Source of the DNA: Tepidibacillus fermentans
GTDB lineage: Bacteria; Bacillota; Bacilli; Tepidibacillales; Tepidibacillaceae
Direction: 5' to 3'
DNA: 62,291 bases
Assembly: GCF_004342885.1 (NCBI RefSeq)
Contig: NZ_SMAB01000013.1
Span: 1-62,291 of the forward strand
Shown piece after piece: positions 25,433 through 34,678 of the stretch. Position numbers and translations under genes: made by a program. Within the stretch, counting starts at the first letter, position 1. Every line of letters starts with the position of its first letter. Below the pieces are notes generated by a model. That model was not told the origin of the DNA and searched no databases. It was given only the letters and a program-made list of their open reading frames with translations.

Positions 25433-26159
25433 GATCTTCCTCTCCTTCATTATGATTCTCATGTTTTTGTTTGCTCTTAGACAGAGAAGCAACAACAAAG
25501 TTCCCCGCCAATCCTAAAGCAGTCGCTCCTAAAAGAACTCCACCTGCTGGTTTGATATATTCACTACGCATATCTGTTAGTCCGGTGACCTGATCATTCA
25601 CACCAGATTTGATACTCATCTCACTTACATAGTAGATTTTTGGTTTGGTTCCTTGGTTTGCTAGGATGGGCTTTGCATGTCTTTTCTTGATTTCTTGACT
25701 GATCTTACTATTTGGGTCATCTAAATCGCCAAATATCCTTGCTTCGGGAATACAGGTTTTGACACAAGCAGGTTCTCCACCTTTTTCTAATTCAGAGGAA
25801 CAAAAGTTACACTTTTGAATCGTCTTCGATTGTTTCACTTCTATCCTCGCATTGTAAGGGCATACCGATACACAATATTTACAGCCGATACATTTGTTTT
25901 CATCTACTAAAACAATTCCGTCCGCTGTCTTATACGTTGCACCTGTTGGACATACTTTCATACATGGAGCATTCTCACAATGCTGACATTGGATTGGAAG
26001 AATATGAACCTTCACCTTTGGATAAATGCCCTCTTCCTTTTCGACAAAGTGAATAAATGCTTCATCTTGTTCTAGTTCATTTTTCATTTGACAAGCAAGT
26101 CGACAAGCAAAACAGCTTACACATCGAGTGGTATCAATTAACATTCCATATCGTGCCAT
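25425..26159 (-). CDS. Ferredoxin-like iron-sulfur subunit (4 x 4Fe-4S) of the molybdoenzyme
   Basis: The 244-residue protein has four Cys clusters: CVSCFACRLAC (12-22), CQHCENAPCMKVC (about 62-74), CIGCKYCVSVC (about 92-102) and CNFCSS....CVKTC (about 118-138), the layout of DMSO-reductase-family electron-transfer subunits (HybA/PsrB/FdnH). A hydrophobic helix near the C-terminus (about 205-225) could anchor it, as in FdnH. It follows the catalytic gene by only a few bases and overlaps the cytochrome gene. Confidence 0.92.
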   Translation of the reverse strand: MARYGMLIDTTRCVSCFACRLACQMKNELEQDEAFIHFVEKEEGIYPKVKVHILPIQCQHCENAPCMKVCPTGATYKTADGIVLVDENKCIGCKYCVSVCPYNARIEVKQSKTIQKCNFCSSELEKGGEPACVKTCIPEARIFGDLDDPNSKISQEIKKRHAKPILANQGTKPKIYYVSEMSIKSGVNDQVTGLTDMRSEYIKPAGGVLLGATALGLAGNFVVASLSKSKQKHENHNEGEEDHE

Positions 26160-26162
26160 CGA

Positions 26163-28352
26163 CTACACATCCTTTCGAACTGTTACAGCAGTTTCCATCA
26201 TTAATCCATTCCCAGATATCGGGTCAGTTCCCGTTTTTACAAAATCATTTGGACATAAGCCAAATCCGTTTGATATTTTGAGATTCTTAGCAAAAGCTCC
26301 ATATCCTCCAGGTAAGAAAATGGCATCGGGAAAGATTCGTTCCGTAACTTTTGCTCGAATTTTTCCTTTAAATAAATCGTTCTCAATGATGACGAAATCC
26401 CCGTCTTTAATTCCTAATTCCTTTGCCTTTTTCGTGTTAATCCAAACTCTTTCTAAGTTATAATCCTTTGTCACTTGCATTAACTGTGGAATATTGGCAG
26501 TAGATGAGTGGGAATGCACATTTTGTTTCCCCCAAATCAAGCGAAATTCTCCTTTTTTCGGTTCAACTTTTGGTGGCATCCAGACCGGAATTGGCGAGAA
26601 TCCAGCTTTTTTATAGGCTTCAGAGTAAAATTCAACCTTTCCTGATTCGGTTTTTAACTTAGGAACTTTCCCAAATTCAACCATTTCTTTTGTCTTTATG
26701 ACCCCTTTTTCTTTTAACTCTTTGTAAGAAATTCCAGTTGGTTTTAATAGAGCCTCATTTAATTCATCGATCGTAAAATTAAAATATTGGCCTAATCCCA
26801 TCTCCTTCGCTATACCCGTTATGATCTCACTAAATGGTTTGGTATTCGGATGGAATTTGTCGATCACTTGTTGGCGTATTGTCACAGCTCCTGTTTTTCC
26901 TGCAAGGGGTTCGATGATTTCAGTCCGTTCAAGATAAGTTGGCTCTGGTAAGACATAATGTGCTAGTTCTGCAGTTTCTGACATCCAGATATCACAGACG
27001 ACAATCAACTCTGCTTTCTTATATCCATCAATGTTATACTGACGATCTGGTGTATTTCGAACGGGGTTAAAATGGTTAATAAAGACAGCTTTTACTTTCC
27101 CTTCGTCTATTAATCCAGGGGTACGGTGAGGCATCCCTTTTGAGCTTGGAACTAATGGATATTGCCCCTCCACTCCCGATCCATCGATATGATCTACTTT
27201 TGGCTTTTCAGGAGCTGGATGTTTAGCTGAATCTAATTTCCCTAATTTAGGCTCAACCGCAAAATAAATCCCACCTTTTTGATTGATGTTGCCTAACATG
27301 GCATTGACCAATCCAACCATTCTCGCTGTTTCTGGGCTATTCAAATAATTACAACCAAAGGCTCCTTTCCATGATGGATCGATAAAGGCATGTGGTTTAG
27401 CAGCAGATAAGTCTTTTGCAATCTCAACGATTTTTGTAGCTGGAATTGTCGTTATTTTTTCCGCCCACTCTGGTGTATAAGTTTGAATCTCTTTTTTAAA
27501 TTCTTCAAATCCAATTGCATATTGATCAATAAACGCTTTGTCATACCAATCGTTCTTGATCATCGTGTTTGCAATGGCAAGTAACAAGGCTATATCTGTC
27601 CCTGGCTTGATCGGTATCCATTCATCAACAATATTTGCTGTTGCATTATGTCTTGGGTCAACACAGACAATTTTGGCCTTTTTATCTCTTCCTTTCATCA
27701 TCCCTTGTAAGTGGCTTGGTTTAATACCGTCTCCCACACTACGCCCAATAAATAACATATATTTCGCATTGGCTGCATCCGTATTTGGAGTTGCACCAAT
27801 CGTATGTTCTAAACCAACATCCCTTGAGATATAACAAACGGAATGATGAGTCTGAATACTATTACTGCCAATTGCGTTCATAAACCGGTATCCGTAAAAC
27901 TTACCTACCTCTTTGGGATTATGCATGTACATAACACTAGCTGGTCCATATTTGGTAATAATCTCTTTTAATTTCGCACCGATTTCTTTATAGGCTTGTT
28001 CCCAACTAATAGGAACAAATTCATCTCCTACTCGTTTCATTGGGCCTTGCAAACGATCCTTGTGATAGGCTAACATCGCTGCGCCGTATGCCCTACCACA
28101 TAATCTTCCATTATTCGTTGGATGTTCTTTGTTGCCTTCAATATGGATAAGACGACCATTCTTAATAGTTGCGATGATTCCACAACGGCTAGTACAACCA
28201 TTACATAATGTAGGTATTCTTTTTATATCCTCTTGTTTCGCGGCGTTAACCCACTGATTCATTCCAATCTTAGGTTGTACGGTTAAAAGCGCTCCAGTCG
28301 CTGCTGAAACTTTTAAAAATTTTCTTCGACTGATCCTTCTTTCTTCACCCAT
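26163..28352 (-). CDS. Molybdopterin oxidoreductase catalytic subunit (PsrA/PhsA-like, TAT-exported)
   Basis: The 729-residue protein begins with a twin-arginine signal (SRRKFLKVSAATGALL). A 4Fe-4S motif follows at the mature start (CNGCTSRCG near 50, final Cys in GRLCGR near 85). Then come the molybdopterin-binding domains; a candidate Mo ligand is the Cys in HHSVCYISRD (near 173). Motifs PGTDIALLLA and a C-terminal LPGGYG fit the polysulfide/thiosulfate reductase branch of the DMSO reductase family. I cannot name the substrate; sulfur, thiosulfate, selenate and other oxyanions are possible. It works outside the membrane with the next two genes. Two Fnr-type boxes lie upstream. Confidence 0.88.
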   Translation of the reverse strand: MGEERRISRRKFLKVSAATGALLTVQPKIGMNQWVNAAKQEDIKRIPTLCNGCTSRCGIIATIKNGRLIHIEGNKEHPTNNGRLCGRAYGAAMLAYHKDRLQGPMKRVGDEFVPISWEQAYKEIGAKLKEIITKYGPASVMYMHNPKEVGKFYGYRFMNAIGSNSIQTHHSVCYISRDVGLEHTIGATPNTDAANAKYMLFIGRSVGDGIKPSHLQGMMKGRDKKAKIVCVDPRHNATANIVDEWIPIKPGTDIALLLAIANTMIKNDWYDKAFIDQYAIGFEEFKKEIQTYTPEWAEKITTIPATKIVEIAKDLSAAKPHAFIDPSWKGAFGCNYLNSPETARMVGLVNAMLGNINQKGGIYFAVEPKLGKLDSAKHPAPEKPKVDHIDGSGVEGQYPLVPSSKGMPHRTPGLIDEGKVKAVFINHFNPVRNTPDRQYNIDGYKKAELIVVCDIWMSETAELAHYVLPEPTYLERTEIIEPLAGKTGAVTIRQQVIDKFHPNTKPFSEIITGIAKEMGLGQYFNFTIDELNEALLKPTGISYKELKEKGVIKTKEMVEFGKVPKLKTESGKVEFYSEAYKKAGFSPIPVWMPPKVEPKKGEFRLIWGKQNVHSHSSTANIPQLMQVTKDYNLERVWINTKKAKELGIKDGDFVIIENDLFKGKIRAKVTERIFPDAIFLPGGYGAFAKNLKISNGFGLCPNDFVKTGTDPISGNGLMMETAVTVRKDV

Positions 28353-28417
28353 CGAATACTCCCCCTACGTCGATAAAGAAAAATGATTTGCTAGATTTAA
28401 AATACTAGTTTTTAATA

Positions 28418-28433
28418 TGTGAAATATATCACA
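28418..28433. promoter_or_regulatory. Fnr/Crp-type box 1
   Basis: TGTGAAATATATCACA is a perfect TGTGA-N6-TCACA palindrome. Its centre (28425.5) lies 31 bases from the centre of a plus-strand TATAAA (28454-28459). This is close to the -41.5 spacing for activation toward the LysR gene. Confidence 0.75.
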
Positions 28434-28498
28434 TATTTTACTTCTAATCAGATTATAAACCAACTTGATATAAAAGAGTAATATTATCTATTTATGGG

Positions 28499-28541
28499 AA
28501 TATAACGTTTTTCTTATATCATTATTGTGATACATTTCACA
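28499..28541 (-). promoter_or_regulatory. Fnr/Crp-type box 2 and -10 for the molybdoenzyme operon
   Basis: TGTGATACATTTCACA (28526-28541) is a second perfect palindrome. Its centre lies exactly 32 bases from the centre of a minus-strand TATATT (28504-28499), the class II arrangement (-41.5) for Fnr activation. Transcription would start near 28492 and run into the catalytic gene. The 351-base divergent gap holds these two boxes and little else. Confidence 0.75.
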
Positions 28542-28704
28542 AATATTCACAATTTTTTCTTTTCTTTGATTAATTTTATTTAACCAAATATTAAATTGTG
28601 TATATTTTTTGTATAATACCTCATAAGTCTATCAAACATTTAAGAAAGTGGTTAAAATAGGTTTAGAACATTTATCTATGATCTAAAGAAAAGAGGGTTC
28701 GGAT

Positions 28705-29604
28705 TTGAATCTTCACATGTTGGAAGTATTCATCAGGGTTACGGAATTACAAAGTATATCAAAAGCAGCCAAACAACTTCACCTTTCTCAACCAGCTGTC
28801 AGTTCTTTGATTCAATCTTTGGAACAATTTTACGGCCATCAGCTTTTTTTCCGAACTGTGAAAGGTGTTCAATTAAATCCAGCTGGAGAAATTGTTTATA
28901 AGAACATCAAAAAAATCCTGCAAATTCATGAACAAATGAAACGACAGTTAGCTGAATTTGTGCAAAATGAAAATATTGTTCATATTGGAGCTACAGAGGC
29001 TTTTGGCAATTTTTTATTACCCTATTCCCTAGGATACTTTCGCAAAAAGTTTCCAAATGTGCGTATTGATGTTTCTATTTATCAACGTGAGGAAATCGTT
29101 GAACGGTTGCAACAACAGACCATTGATATGGGTGTTGTTGAGGATAGTGGAATGTTTCAATCAGGGATTGAAGCTGTTCAAATTGGAAAAGATCAGATTA
29201 TCCTAGCCGTTTCTTATCAATCCCCTTTTACGAAAAAGAAAACTCTAACAATTGAAGAATTAGAGGATTTACCATTGATTCTGGCATCTCCAACCTTACC
29301 GATTCGGCGAACCATTCAACAGAAACTAGCACAACTAAAATTCCCAATTCAAAATCTTGATGTGATCTCTGAAATGAGCAGTATTCAGGCTTTAAAAACT
29401 GCTGTTATTTCTGGATTAGGTGCTTCTTTCTTCTATAAATCTTGTATCCAATATGAAATCGAAGAAGGATTGCTCTACCCCCTTTCTATTGAAGGTTTAG
29501 ATTTAGAAGTTTCCTATTACCTGCTATATCTACCAAAAAATATTTCCGCTGCTGGACAACAATTTTTAACCTATCTAAAAGGGAACGCGATTTTACAATT
29601 TTAA
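28705..29604 (+). CDS. LysR family transcriptional regulator
   Basis: The 299-residue protein has an N-terminal winged helix-turn-helix (FIRVTELQSISKAAKQLHLSQPAVSSLIQSLEQFYGHQLF, residues 8-48) and a periplasmic-binding-like effector domain (about 90-295). It resembles the CysL/YeiE group, some of which respond to sulfur or selenium compounds. It diverges from the molybdoenzyme operon and is a likely regulator of it. The start is a TTG with AGAGGG 6 nt upstream. A terminator shared with the convergent trp operon follows directly. Confidence 0.92.
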   Translation: MNLHMLEVFIRVTELQSISKAAKQLHLSQPAVSSLIQSLEQFYGHQLFFRTVKGVQLNPAGEIVYKNIKKILQIHEQMKRQLAEFVQNENIVHIGATEAFGNFLLPYSLGYFRKKFPNVRIDVSIYQREEIVERLQQQTIDMGVVEDSGMFQSGIEAVQIGKDQIILAVSYQSPFTKKKTLTIEELEDLPLILASPTLPIRRTIQQKLAQLKFPIQNLDVISEMSSIQALKTAVISGLGASFFYKSCIQYEIEEGLLYPLSIEGLDLEVSYYLLYLPKNISAAGQQFLTYLKGNAILQF

Positions 29605-29632
29605 AACCCCTTGGGAAATCCCAAGGGCATTT
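29605..29632. terminator. Bidirectional terminator between lysR and the trp operon
   Basis: CCCTTGGG (29608-29615) pairs with CCCAAGGG (29620-29627), loop AAAT, with AAAA and TTTT flanks. The whole gap is only about 27 bases. Confidence 0.9.
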
Positions 29633-30219
29633 TAAGCCGTTTCTCCATAGCCTTTATAGTGTTGAAGGTAATTAGCGAGAATCTTTTTCCCTTCAGGAGT
29701 AAGAATCGATTCTGGGTGGAATTGTACCCCTACAATTGGATATTGTTTGTGACGAATCGCCATAATTTCTCCATCTACTGTTTTTGCTGTAACCTCTATT
29801 TCGTCAGGGATCTCCGTTTCATCTATGATCCATGAATGATATCTTCCTGCCAAAAAAACTTGAGGCACACCTTGAAACAAAGGGGTCTTATTATGTTGAA
29901 CCAAAGAAGCTTTCCCATGCATTAATTGCTCTGCCAATTTAATTTCGCCGCCAAAGGCTTTTGCGATGGCTTGATGACCTAGGCATACACCTAGAGTTGG
30001 AATTTTCTTGCCTATTTTTTGGATCACTTCCATCGAAATCCCTGCCTCTTCGGGAATTCCTGGACCAGGAGAGATCAAAATGTAATCGGGATTCATCTTT
30101 TCGATTTCTTCGATGGTGATCTCATCATTCCGTTTCACAATGCATTTCTCACCTAATTCTTCGGCTAACTGAACGAGATTATAGGTAAAAGAATCATAGT
30201 TATCAATGACCAGAATCAT
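29632..30219 (-). CDS. trpG: Anthranilate/aminodeoxychorismate synthase glutamine amidotransferase
   Basis: The 195-residue class I amidotransferase starts [16 protein letters not shown], and has SPGPGIPEEAG, the nucleophile Cys in GVCLGHQAIA (near 79), and the catalytic His-x-Glu in VQFHPES (near 170). It supplies ammonia from glutamine to TrpE, and in Bacillales the same protein usually also serves PabB in folate synthesis. It is the last gene of the operon and overlaps trpA by 4 bases, with GGGAGGTG ahead of its ATG. No pabB is present here. In B. subtilis trpG lies in the folate operon instead. Confidence 0.93.
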   Translation of the reverse strand: MILVIDNYDSFTYNLVQLAEELGEKCIVKRNDEITIEEIEKMNPDYILISPGPGIPEEAGISMEVIQKIGKKIPTLGVCLGHQAIAKAFGGEIKLAEQLMHGKASLVQHNKTPLFQGVPQVFLAGRYHSWIIDETEIPDEIEVTAKTVDGEIMAIRHKQYPIVGVQFHPESILTPEGKKILANYLQHYKGYGETA

Positions 30220-31001
30220 TGTTGCACCTCCCGAATTCTTTGACGGAATCGTTCAAGGAACTGGAATTGAAATTCTTCTGATTCAATGGATTCAGGGACT
30301 AACGATTCTCGTAATTCCTGTTCGATCTCCTCGATGATTCGGATTAAGGCACTACCAATGACATATCCATCCAAATCTTCTGTTAATGATCCAAGTTGTG
30401 ATTTTTGTTTTATGCCAAAACCTAAAACAACGGGCACCTGAGCAAATTGTTTCACGGTTTGCACCAGCTGCTTTACCTTTGTGTGAAATTGAGATCGTTC
30501 CCCTGTAACCCCTAAAGAAGATACAATATAGATAAATCCTTCTGCTTGTTTCGCTATGGCTTCGATTCGCTCAAAAGAAGTTGGGGCAATTAAGGAAATA
30601 AGTGGAATATGATATTGCTTCAATGCCTCTTTTAAAGGTTGACTTTCTTCGATAGGCAAGTCAGGAACCAATACCCCATTAAAACCACTTTGAACCACTT
30701 CTTTGGCAACTTGTTCTAATCCCATTTGTAATAAAGGATTATAATAGGTAAACAGAACCAGGGGAACCTTCAAACCTTCTTTCCGTACTTCTTTGATCAA
30801 GTCTAAAACGGTTCGGATATTCATTCCCTGATCAATAGCTCGAATAGAAGACCGTTGAATTGTAGGACCATCGGCTAAGGGATCGGAATAGGGAACACCA
30901 ATCTCGATCATGCCTGCTCCTTCTTCTTCTAGAATGAAGAGCATTTTCTTAAAGAGCGAAGGGGTCGGGAAACCTGCCGTTAAAAAGGGAACAAACATCA
31001 T
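30216..31001 (-). CDS. trpA: Tryptophan synthase alpha chain
   Basis: The 261-residue TIM-barrel protein has the catalytic Glu in [28 protein letters not shown] (near residue 35), the catalytic Asp in [11 protein letters not shown] (near 95), and the phosphate-binding VLGFGIK. It cleaves indole-3-glycerol phosphate to indole, channelled to TrpB. Length is normal. It overlaps trpB and trpG by 4 bases each (ATGA-type), which indicates translational coupling. Confidence 0.96.
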   Translation of the reverse strand: MMFVPFLTAGFPTPSLFKKMLFILEEEGAGMIEIGVPYSDPLADGPTIQRSSIRAIDQGMNIRTVLDLIKEVRKEGLKVPLVLFTYYNPLLQMGLEQVAKEVVQSGFNGVLVPDLPIEESQPLKEALKQYHIPLISLIAPTSFERIEAIAKQAEGFIYIVSSLGVTGERSQFHTKVKQLVQTVKQFAQVPVVLGFGIKQKSQLGSLTEDLDGYVIGSALIRIIEEIEQELRESLVPESIESEEFQFQFLERFRQRIREVQQ

Positions 31002-32221
31002 TCCTTAGCCACTCCTTTTGCTTTTTCTGTAAAGAAACGGTGTATCGTATCCATATCCTTATCTCCTCTGCCAGAAAGATTGACGAGGATTACTTGATCT
31101 TTAGATAACGTTTTTGCTAATTGAATGGCGGCGGCTACTGCATGAGCCGATTCAATCGCAGGGATAATCCCTTCTGTTTGGCTAAGAATCTTCAGGGCAT
31201 CCATCGCTTCCTCATCGGTAATCGTAGTATATTTCGCCCTGCCGATCGCTTGAAGATATGCATGTTCAGGACCAATTCCAGGATAATCGAGACCCGCAGA
31301 AATCGAGTAAGCAGGTTGAATCATGCCATATTGATCTTGTAAAAGATAGGTATAAGAACCATGGATCACCCCTGGTTTCCCTTTTGCTATAGTTGCTGCA
31401 TGTTGATCATCCAAGCCTTTCCCTGCAGCTTCTACGCCGATCAGCTGTACTTCATGATCCTCAATAAATGGATAAAAAATGCCCATTGCATTGCTACCGC
31501 CACCTACACTAGCGATGACATAATCAGGCAAGCGTTGCTCCCTTTCTATCATTTGTTGTTTCGCTTCTAGTCCAATAATCTTTTGAAAATCCCGCACCAT
31601 TGTGGGATAAGGATGAGGACCGACAACAGAACCGATTAAATAATAAGTATCTTCTATGTTTGCTGCCCAGTAGCGAATAGCTTCATTAGTCGCATCTTTT
31701 AGAGTTCCCCTTCCGCTTTCAACAGGAACCACTTCTGCACCTAAAAGTTGCATGCGAAAAACATTTAACCGTTGCCGTTCAATATCTTCGATTCCCATGA
31801 ACACTTTACACTCTAATCCTAATTTGGCAGCAATGGTTGCGGAAGCGACCCCATGTTGACCTGCACCTGTTTCAGCGATAATCTTTTTCTTCCCCATCCT
31901 TTTTGCAAGTAACCCTTGACCGATGGCATTATTGATTTTATGTGCACCTGTATGATTCAAATCTTCACGCTTGAGATAAATTTTGGCCCCTTGGAGAACA
32001 TCGGTTAATTGGTCGGCAAAATAGAGAAGAGTGGGACGACCAGCATATTCTTGTACCCATTTTAGATATTCTTGTTGAAATTCAGGATCTTTCCCAATTC
32101 GTTCATAGGCTTCTTCTAATTCTTTAACTGCATGCATGAGGGTTTCGGGAATAAATGTTCCACCAAAAGGTCCAAATCGTCCATTCCCTAAGTCAATCTC
32201 CCATTGAAGCGACTGCATCAT
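30998..32221 (-). CDS. trpB: Tryptophan synthase beta chain (operon copy)
   Basis: The 407-residue PLP enzyme has [15 protein letters not shown] with the PLP lysine (about residue 98), [14 protein letters not shown] and the phosphate-binding SVGGGSNA (about 240). It condenses indole with serine to make tryptophan. It is of the common TrpB1 type that pairs with TrpA, whose gene overlaps by 4 bases. The start at 32221 is an ATG-ATG with AGGAGG upstream and lies inside the end of trpF. A second, distinct trpB is at 47165-48346. Confidence 0.96.
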   Translation of the reverse strand: MMQSLQWEIDLGNGRFGPFGGTFIPETLMHAVKELEEAYERIGKDPEFQQEYLKWVQEYAGRPTLLYFADQLTDVLQGAKIYLKREDLNHTGAHKINNAIGQGLLAKRMGKKKIIAETGAGQHGVASATIAAKLGLECKVFMGIEDIERQRLNVFRMQLLGAEVVPVESGRGTLKDATNEAIRYWAANIEDTYYLIGSVVGPHPYPTMVRDFQKIIGLEAKQQMIEREQRLPDYVIASVGGGSNAMGIFYPFIEDHEVQLIGVEAAGKGLDDQHAATIAKGKPGVIHGSYTYLLQDQYGMIQPAYSISAGLDYPGIGPEHAYLQAIGRAKYTTITDEEAMDALKILSQTEGIIPAIESAHAVAAAIQLAKTLSKDQVILVNLSGRGDKDMDTIHRFFTEKAKGVAKE

Positions 32222-32849
32222 CTCTTCTTACCTCCTCTATGAGTTCCACGATTTTTGGGATTGATTTTTTGCCTTCTTCCTCTACTCCACTTGAGAGGTC
32301 GATCCCTTCTATCGGGTAACGTTTGAGTATTGGAATATCTTCTTTCATGATTCCACCGGCTACAAGAATCGGTTTTTCAATCTCTTGCCATAAGTGATAA
32401 AAAGGTTCCCATTCAAATTTGCTTCCGCTGCCACCGCGACTCTTACTTGCTGTGTCAAAAATAAATCCATCCACCACTGGTAAATATCTTTCATAGACAT
32501 TGCGATAATGCTCAATCGAAAAGGGATGATTTTGATCCACAGAGATCACTTTCCAGATCTCTTTCCCTGTTTGTTCCTTAATCAATTGACAATCCTCTGG
32601 CTTTTCATCCCCGTGAAATTGGAGGATATGGACGGGAGCATTTATTACATCCTCAATTGCCTGATTTACAAACACGCCAACCGTTTTAACGGTTGATGGA
32701 ATATGTTTTAACCATGGTTTAATCTGGGTTGGTTTTACTTGCCTTCTGCTCTTCGCAAAGACAAAACCAATATAATCTGGCCATATCTCTTTTTCCTTTA
32801 GATCGATCAGGGTTTGTTCTTCAAAGATTCCACAAATTTTCACCTTCAT
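32193..32849 (-). CDS. trpF: Phosphoribosylanthranilate isomerase
   Basis: The 218-residue TIM barrel starts [11 protein letters not shown] with the catalytic Cys (K-I-C-G), and has the catalytic Asp in [19 protein letters not shown] and the phosphate loop [11 protein letters not shown]. It performs the Amadori rearrangement in the third step of the pathway. It overlaps trpC by 4 bases and trpB by 29 bases. Size is typical. Confidence 0.95.
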   Translation of the reverse strand: MKVKICGIFEEQTLIDLKEKEIWPDYIGFVFAKSRRQVKPTQIKPWLKHIPSTVKTVGVFVNQAIEDVINAPVHILQFHGDEKPEDCQLIKEQTGKEIWKVISVDQNHPFSIEHYRNVYERYLPVVDGFIFDTASKSRGGSGSKFEWEPFYHLWQEIEKPILVAGGIMKEDIPILKRYPIEGIDLSSGVEEEGKKSIPKIVELIEEVRRDDAVASMGD

Positions 32850-33637
32850 TTTTTCCCCACCAACCCTTCGATCATTTCTTGGGGATTTTTTGAACGTACA
32901 ATGGATTCTCCGACCAAAATTCCCCGTACTCCAATTTCTGCTAATTGATCCACTTGTTCTTTACGATGAATCCCGCTTTCGCTAATGACGATTGTGTCCT
33001 TAGGGATGTTAGCAATCATCTTCACCGTTTGATCGATGGAGGTTTGAAATGTTTTTAGATTCCGGTTATTGATCCCAATCATTTCAGGGGTAAATGACCG
33101 TAACACTTTTTCCAGATCTAATTCATCATGAACCTCTGTCAATACTTCCAGCCCCAATTCTTTGGCTTGTAAATATAATTCTTGATATTGTTGTTCTTCT
33201 AAAATGGCGGCAATTAACAGGATGACGCTTGCTCCATATCCTTTTGCTTCATCAATTTGATAAGGATCAATGATAAAATCCTTTCTAAGCAGCGGGATAG
33301 AATTAGTCAGACCTCGAACCTGCATGAGATGAATCAGATTTCCTTGAAAGAAGGGTTGGTCGGTCAAGATCGAGATCCCTTCCACTTCTGCTTTTTGATA
33401 AAGTTCAAATAATTGCTCTGGTTCATATTTTTCTAACAGCACTCCCTTTGAAGGGGATGCTTTTTTCATTTCTGCAATGATTCCTACTTTTCTCGAAGTG
33501 GTGATCAACTTTTGCTTTATGGATACCGTTGGTTCATGGTAGAAAGGTAAATCTTTTAGATGGTTTTTCGGAAATTGCCTTTTTCTTTCTGCAACTTCGC
33601 TTTTCTTTTTGGCTACGATTTGATCTAAGATGGTCAT
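32846..33637 (-). CDS. trpC: Indole-3-glycerol phosphate synthase
   Basis: The 263-residue TIM barrel starts LDQIVAKKKSEVAERK, has the family motif AEMKKASPSKG (catalytic Lys), LRKDFIIDPYQI with catalytic Lys, INNRNLKTFQ and VISESGI near the end, followed by GILVGESI. It closes the indole ring of the pathway. It overlaps trpD at its start (ATGA) and trpF at its end by 4 bases each. Confidence 0.96.
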   Translation of the reverse strand: MTILDQIVAKKKSEVAERKRQFPKNHLKDLPFYHEPTVSIKQKLITTSRKVGIIAEMKKASPSKGVLLEKYEPEQLFELYQKAEVEGISILTDQPFFQGNLIHLMQVRGLTNSIPLLRKDFIIDPYQIDEAKGYGASVILLIAAILEEQQYQELYLQAKELGLEVLTEVHDELDLEKVLRSFTPEMIGINNRNLKTFQTSIDQTVKMIANIPKDTIVISESGIHRKEQVDQLAEIGVRGILVGESIVRSKNPQEMIEGLVGKK

Positions 33638-34656
33638 GAAGCAAACCCTTCTTTCTCCTTAAGTCGACGCAGCCTTTCGATTTTTTGTAATACTTGCCCT
33701 GAGTCGATTAATTCCCTTGCTTTTTCTATCCCTTGCTCTAAGCTTACTGCTTGACCTGTCACATAAAAACTTGCTCCTGCATTGATGAGGACGAAATCCC
33801 GTTTTGGACCTTTTTCCCCTTCAAAAATTTTTAATAAGTCTTTTGCATTTTCCTCAGGGGTACCCCCTTTTAAGTCTTCCATCGTTGCTCTTTTGATCCC
33901 AAATTGTTCAGGGGTAATTTCGTAAGTGTGGATTTCTCCATCTTTTAATTCCGTAATACGTGTCTTCGTTGTCGTTGTGATCTCATCCATGCCATCCAGC
34001 CCTGCAACCACTAATGCCCGTTTGACCCTTAAAGAATGTAACACTTCTGCTAATGGCTCAGTTAGATCACTGCGATATACTCCCATGACTTGATGATCTG
34101 CTTTTAATGGATTACTGAGCGGCCCAAGGATATTAAAAACGGTACGAACGCCAAGTTCTTTTCTTGAGGTTGCCGCATGTTTCATCCCTTGATGAAAAAT
34201 GGGGGCATATAAGAAAGCGATATTCTCTTCTTGCAGTACCTTTTCCAATTCTTCTGCCGATTGTTGAATAGGAATGCCCAATGCTTCTAACACATCAGCA
34301 CTTCCACTTTTTCCGGAAACGGCACGGTTGCCGTGTTTTGCCACTTTTATACCGCCTGTAGCAGCGATTAAAGCTGCTGCAGTCGATACATTAATGGTTC
34401 CCGTTCCATCCCCACCTGTACCACAAGTATCAAGTAAAGGACCTTCTACCTGAAAGGGGACATAAGCATGTTCCCGCATTGCTTCAACCAAGCCCACAAT
34501 TTCATCCGTGGTTTCTCCTAGTATCTTTAAACCCACCATAAAGGCCGTAACTTGATGAGGAGGAACTTTACCCGTAATAATCTCCTCCATAAATTGTTTA
34601 CTCTCTTCTTTTGTTAAGTGATTTCCGTCTAATAATTTCTTTAACACTCTGCTCAT
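33634..34656 (-). CDS. trpD: Anthranilate phosphoribosyltransferase
   Basis: The 340-residue protein has the PRPP-binding motif DTCGTGGDGTGTINVSTAAA (near 80), KHGNRAVSGKSGSADVLEALG and the GPLSNP segment. It joins anthranilate and PRPP. The preferred start is the ATG at 34656 with GAGGAG 9 nt upstream; an in-frame ATG at 34707 would overlap trpE further. The site region contains three GAG triplets at 5-base spacing, which may be only the ribosome site. Confidence 0.95.
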   Translation of the reverse strand: MSRVLKKLLDGNHLTKEESKQFMEEIITGKVPPHQVTAFMVGLKILGETTDEIVGLVEAMREHAYVPFQVEGPLLDTCGTGGDGTGTINVSTAAALIAATGGIKVAKHGNRAVSGKSGSADVLEALGIPIQQSAEELEKVLQEENIAFLYAPIFHQGMKHAATSRKELGVRTVFNILGPLSNPLKADHQVMGVYRSDLTEPLAEVLHSLRVKRALVVAGLDGMDEITTTTKTRITELKDGEIHTYEITPEQFGIKRATMEDLKGGTPEENAKDLLKIFEGEKGPKRDFVLINAGASFYVTGQAVSLEQGIEKARELIDSGQVLQKIERLRRLKEKEGFAS

Positions 34657-34678
34657 CTTCCCAATCTCCTCTCTACTC

